Assembly (NCBI RefSeq): GCF_030733385.1
Contig: NZ_JASHJC010000006.1
Location: 1 to 64,000, forward strand
DNA: 64,000 nt
Reading direction: 5' to 3'
DNA from: Roseovarius sp. MMSF_3359
Lineage (GTDB): Bacteria > Pseudomonadota > Alphaproteobacteria > Rhodobacterales > Rhodobacteraceae
A program made the position numbers and the translations under genes. The number at the start of each line of letters is the position of its first letter. Positions within the stretch are counted from its first letter, which is position 1. A model generated the notes under the pieces. That model did not search any database, was not told the origin of the DNA, and saw only the letters and a program-made list of their open reading frames with translations. Positions 62,476 to 64,000 of the stretch are shown here, one piece after another.

Positions 62476-63462
62476 TCATGCCCAGTTCCCCTTTGACATC
62501 AGCCCAAGGATCTCCAATTGGCGCCAGTTTATATACTTTTCGGACCATTTGCACCAAAGCTCTGGGCTCTGGCTCAGGTGCTCGGCATAGGCCTTGTATT
62601 CAGCGCCCGATGAATAATGTTGTTTGCGTTCAAGTTCCTCAACGGCCTTGTCGGTGAACGTGTCGATGAATTTGGCGTGGAGTAAAACGCCGCTTGCCTG
62701 CTCTCCGCCGAGTTGTTCGTAAACCTTGTTCAGACCGCGCGGCAAAAGCATGTGCGTGGAGCTGACATAGGTGTAGCGCCGGTCCCATTTCACCAGGGGG
62801 ATCTTGTTGAGTGCGGGTGCCAACCGTGGTGCGTCCTGGAAAAAGACACGCGCCCTGGGTCCGCCTTGGATCCACAGGTTACCGTAGATCGGGTTCTTTT
62901 CGATCGTGTAATTGCCGGGATCAAACCAACTTGCGATCTCGATCGGGTTCTGTCCCGATCTATAAGGGACCTGGTCAACGCGTCCCTTCGGATACATGTC
63001 CAGCAACATCGCACCAAAAGAGCGTACCTGACTGACGTCCAGCCAATCCGTCAGGGCGCGGATGGGTCGGGTATCGCAGAACGGATAGACGAACAGTTCA
63101 TCAGGATCGACCACGAGCGTCCAGTGCCCATGGGCATATTTGTTCTGCAACCAGTTCAGCCAGTCGACACCGAAACGGGCGGCCTTGTAGCTGGCCCGCG
63201 TGGTCCACAAGGAAACGTCTTTTTGGCCGGCGAGGTATTCACGTCCGCCATCGCCGCTGTCATTGTCGACACAAAGGAAATGCGAGACGCCAAGATCGCG
63301 GTAGTACTGCAAGAAATACGGCAGGCGCACCATCTCGTCACGCAGGGTGCAAAAAAGCAGGACATCGCCCGGTTTGATCGCGCCGGTCCGGTCCGCCACC
63401 GGCCGCAGCGAGAAATGCTTGCGATACGCCCTGACCTTGTAGCGTTTTCGCCGCAACCTCAT
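62476..63462 (-). CDS. Glycosyltransferase, GT2/GT92-like
   Basis: 328 residues from ATG 63462; a TTG at 63486 is a possible longer start. GT-A-like core: LFCTLRDEMVRLPYFLQYYR, VDNDSGDGGREYL, and the metal-binding VVDPDELFVYP. The C-terminal 110 residues are shared with the next gene, including TYVSSTHMLLPRGLN and ASGVLLHAKFI. It probably extends a surface glycan. Confidence 0.85.
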   Translation of the reverse strand: MRLRRKRYKVRAYRKHFSLRPVADRTGAIKPGDVLLFCTLRDEMVRLPYFLQYYRDLGVSHFLCVDNDSGDGGREYLAGQKDVSLWTTRASYKAARFGVDWLNWLQNKYAHGHWTLVVDPDELFVYPFCDTRPIRALTDWLDVSQVRSFGAMLLDMYPKGRVDQVPYRSGQNPIEIASWFDPGNYTIEKNPIYGNLWIQGGPRARVFFQDAPRLAPALNKIPLVKWDRRYTYVSSTHMLLPRGLNKVYEQLGGEQASGVLLHAKFIDTFTDKAVEELERKQHYSSGAEYKAYAEHLSQSPELWCKWSEKYINWRQLEILGLMSKGNWA

Positions 63463-63680
63463 GCGATATGATTGCCATAGGCCCAAAAGTCAGATCTCCG
63501 GTCCGCGAATGGTCGATGCATAAACATCTAGCTGACTGGCATTAACTAAAAGTTTTTTGATTTCGCAACTCCGCCCTGCACGTTTTGGAAAATATAAGGC
63601 AGGTTGCCCGGGTGAGGGAAAGCCCGTGATCCGAGATTGGGTAAATCCGGTAGAAATCCCAAGCGTCTGTTGCGCTTACG

Positions 63681-64000
63681 CTACCACGTGCCGCGCCGCA
63701 TCAGACCCAGATCCACCAACTGCCGCCAGCCTGTGTAACGTGTCGAGCCTGGTTGCCAAAGGTCAGGGGACAGCGCGAGAGCATCGTAATACGCATCATG
63801 TGCCGCCCATTTCGTATATTGCTGACCGCGCCGCTGGTCCTCTTGCGCCCTGGCGCCGATACCGGGCAAGAACTTGGTATGGAGCAGGACCCCCGATGGC
63901 GCATCCGCGCCCATTGGGTCGAAACATCTGTTCAGGTCCGGCGGCAGAGCCACATGGGTCGAACTGAGATAGGCATAGGATTGACGCCATTTGATCAGGG
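63681..64000 (-). CDS. Glycosyltransferase paralog, C-terminal part (cut by window end)
   Basis: The frame is open to the end of the window. The sequence LIKWRQSYAYLSSTHVALPP...SGVLLHTKFL...TGWRQLVDLGLMRRGTW parallels the C-terminus of the preceding glycosyltransferase almost segment by segment, so the two are tandem duplicates that have diverged. The N-terminal catalytic part lies outside the window. Confidence 0.85.
   Translation of the reverse strand, partial: LIKWRQSYAYLSSTHVALPPDLNRCFDPMGADAPSGVLLHTKFLPGIGARAQEDQRRGQQYTKWAAHDAYYDALALSPDLWQPGSTRYTGWRQLVDLGLMRRGTW

Overview
The window is high-GC alphaproteobacterial DNA, most likely a marine Rhodobacterales (Roseobacter-type) chromosome. 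This is inferred from the gene content: TRAP transporter, hut genes, split pheS/pheT, lptCAB-hpf-ptsN, BKACE, DUF1810 and roseobacter-like glycosyltransferase/sulfotransferase genes. Bases 1-19.8 kb are accessory; 20.1-64 kb is mostly ordinary chromosome.

Accessory part. (i) 1-4.2 kb is visibly AT-richer than the rest. It holds the end of a UvrD-like helicase and a tightly linked pair: a GHKL-type ATPase and a 760-residue protein with two degenerate phosphoribosyltransferase-like segments. The pair looks like a conflict/defence module, but I do not recognise it as a named system. (ii) 4.4-18.3 kb is a dense RNA-repair island. A minus-strand operon runs Ro60/Rsr (TROVE) - a 1.15-kb RNA array - RtcB - Hen1 - nucleotidyltransferase - Pnkp. 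The divergent regulator RtcR (CARF + AAA+) sits upstream. Facing it is a second minus-strand operon, RtcB2 - PrfH - BCS1-like AAA+ (the last frameshifted). (iii) An IS1182-type transposase remnant with an in-frame stop closes the island.

The most remarkable part is the RNA array (10795-11932, minus strand). Six copies of a Y-RNA-like stem show compensatory base changes between copies. Two copies are short hairpins. Four carry tRNA-like apical modules, and in at least two of these the tRNA is circularly permuted: the 3' half precedes the 5' half, the acceptor stem is closed by a 3-5 nt loop, and the anticodon loop opens into the Y stem. A complete tRNA-Asn(GUU), a near-complete tRNA-Lys(UUU), a tRNA remnant and a long hairpin lie between them. 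The RtcR lacks a recognisable GAFTGA loop, and I found no -24/-12 promoter in the divergent region. This suggests control without sigma-54. The island could sense, tether and repair RNAs cut by ribonuclease toxins: Pnkp/Hen1 and RtcB for tRNA-type breaks, PrfH/RtcB2 for damaged stalled ribosomes.

Chromosomal part. 20.1-32 kb: lipid desaturase, methyltransferases, pheS and pheT separated by two genes, PHB-depolymerase-like esterase, GNAT, LysR, YtoQ, MscL and MscS. 32-42 kb: lytic transglycosylase lipoprotein, TRAP transporter dctPQM, flavin reductase, DUF1810, hutU, hutI, divergent hutC with a perfect palindromic operator, and an SDR. No hutH is present in the window. 42-50.4 kb: epimerase-like SDR, fatty acid hydroxylase, class II aldolase, LysR, VOC protein, AMP nucleosidase, HU, EamA transporter, aroC. 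50.4-59.3 kb: a response regulator and soluble histidine kinase, RpiR with an aminotransferase/BKACE operon, RNase D-like exonuclease, lptC-lptA-lptB, hpf and ptsN, with no rpoN between lptB and hpf. 59.3-64 kb: surface-polysaccharide type genes (double sulfotransferase, Branch-type GT, two related glycosyltransferases, the last cut by the window end).
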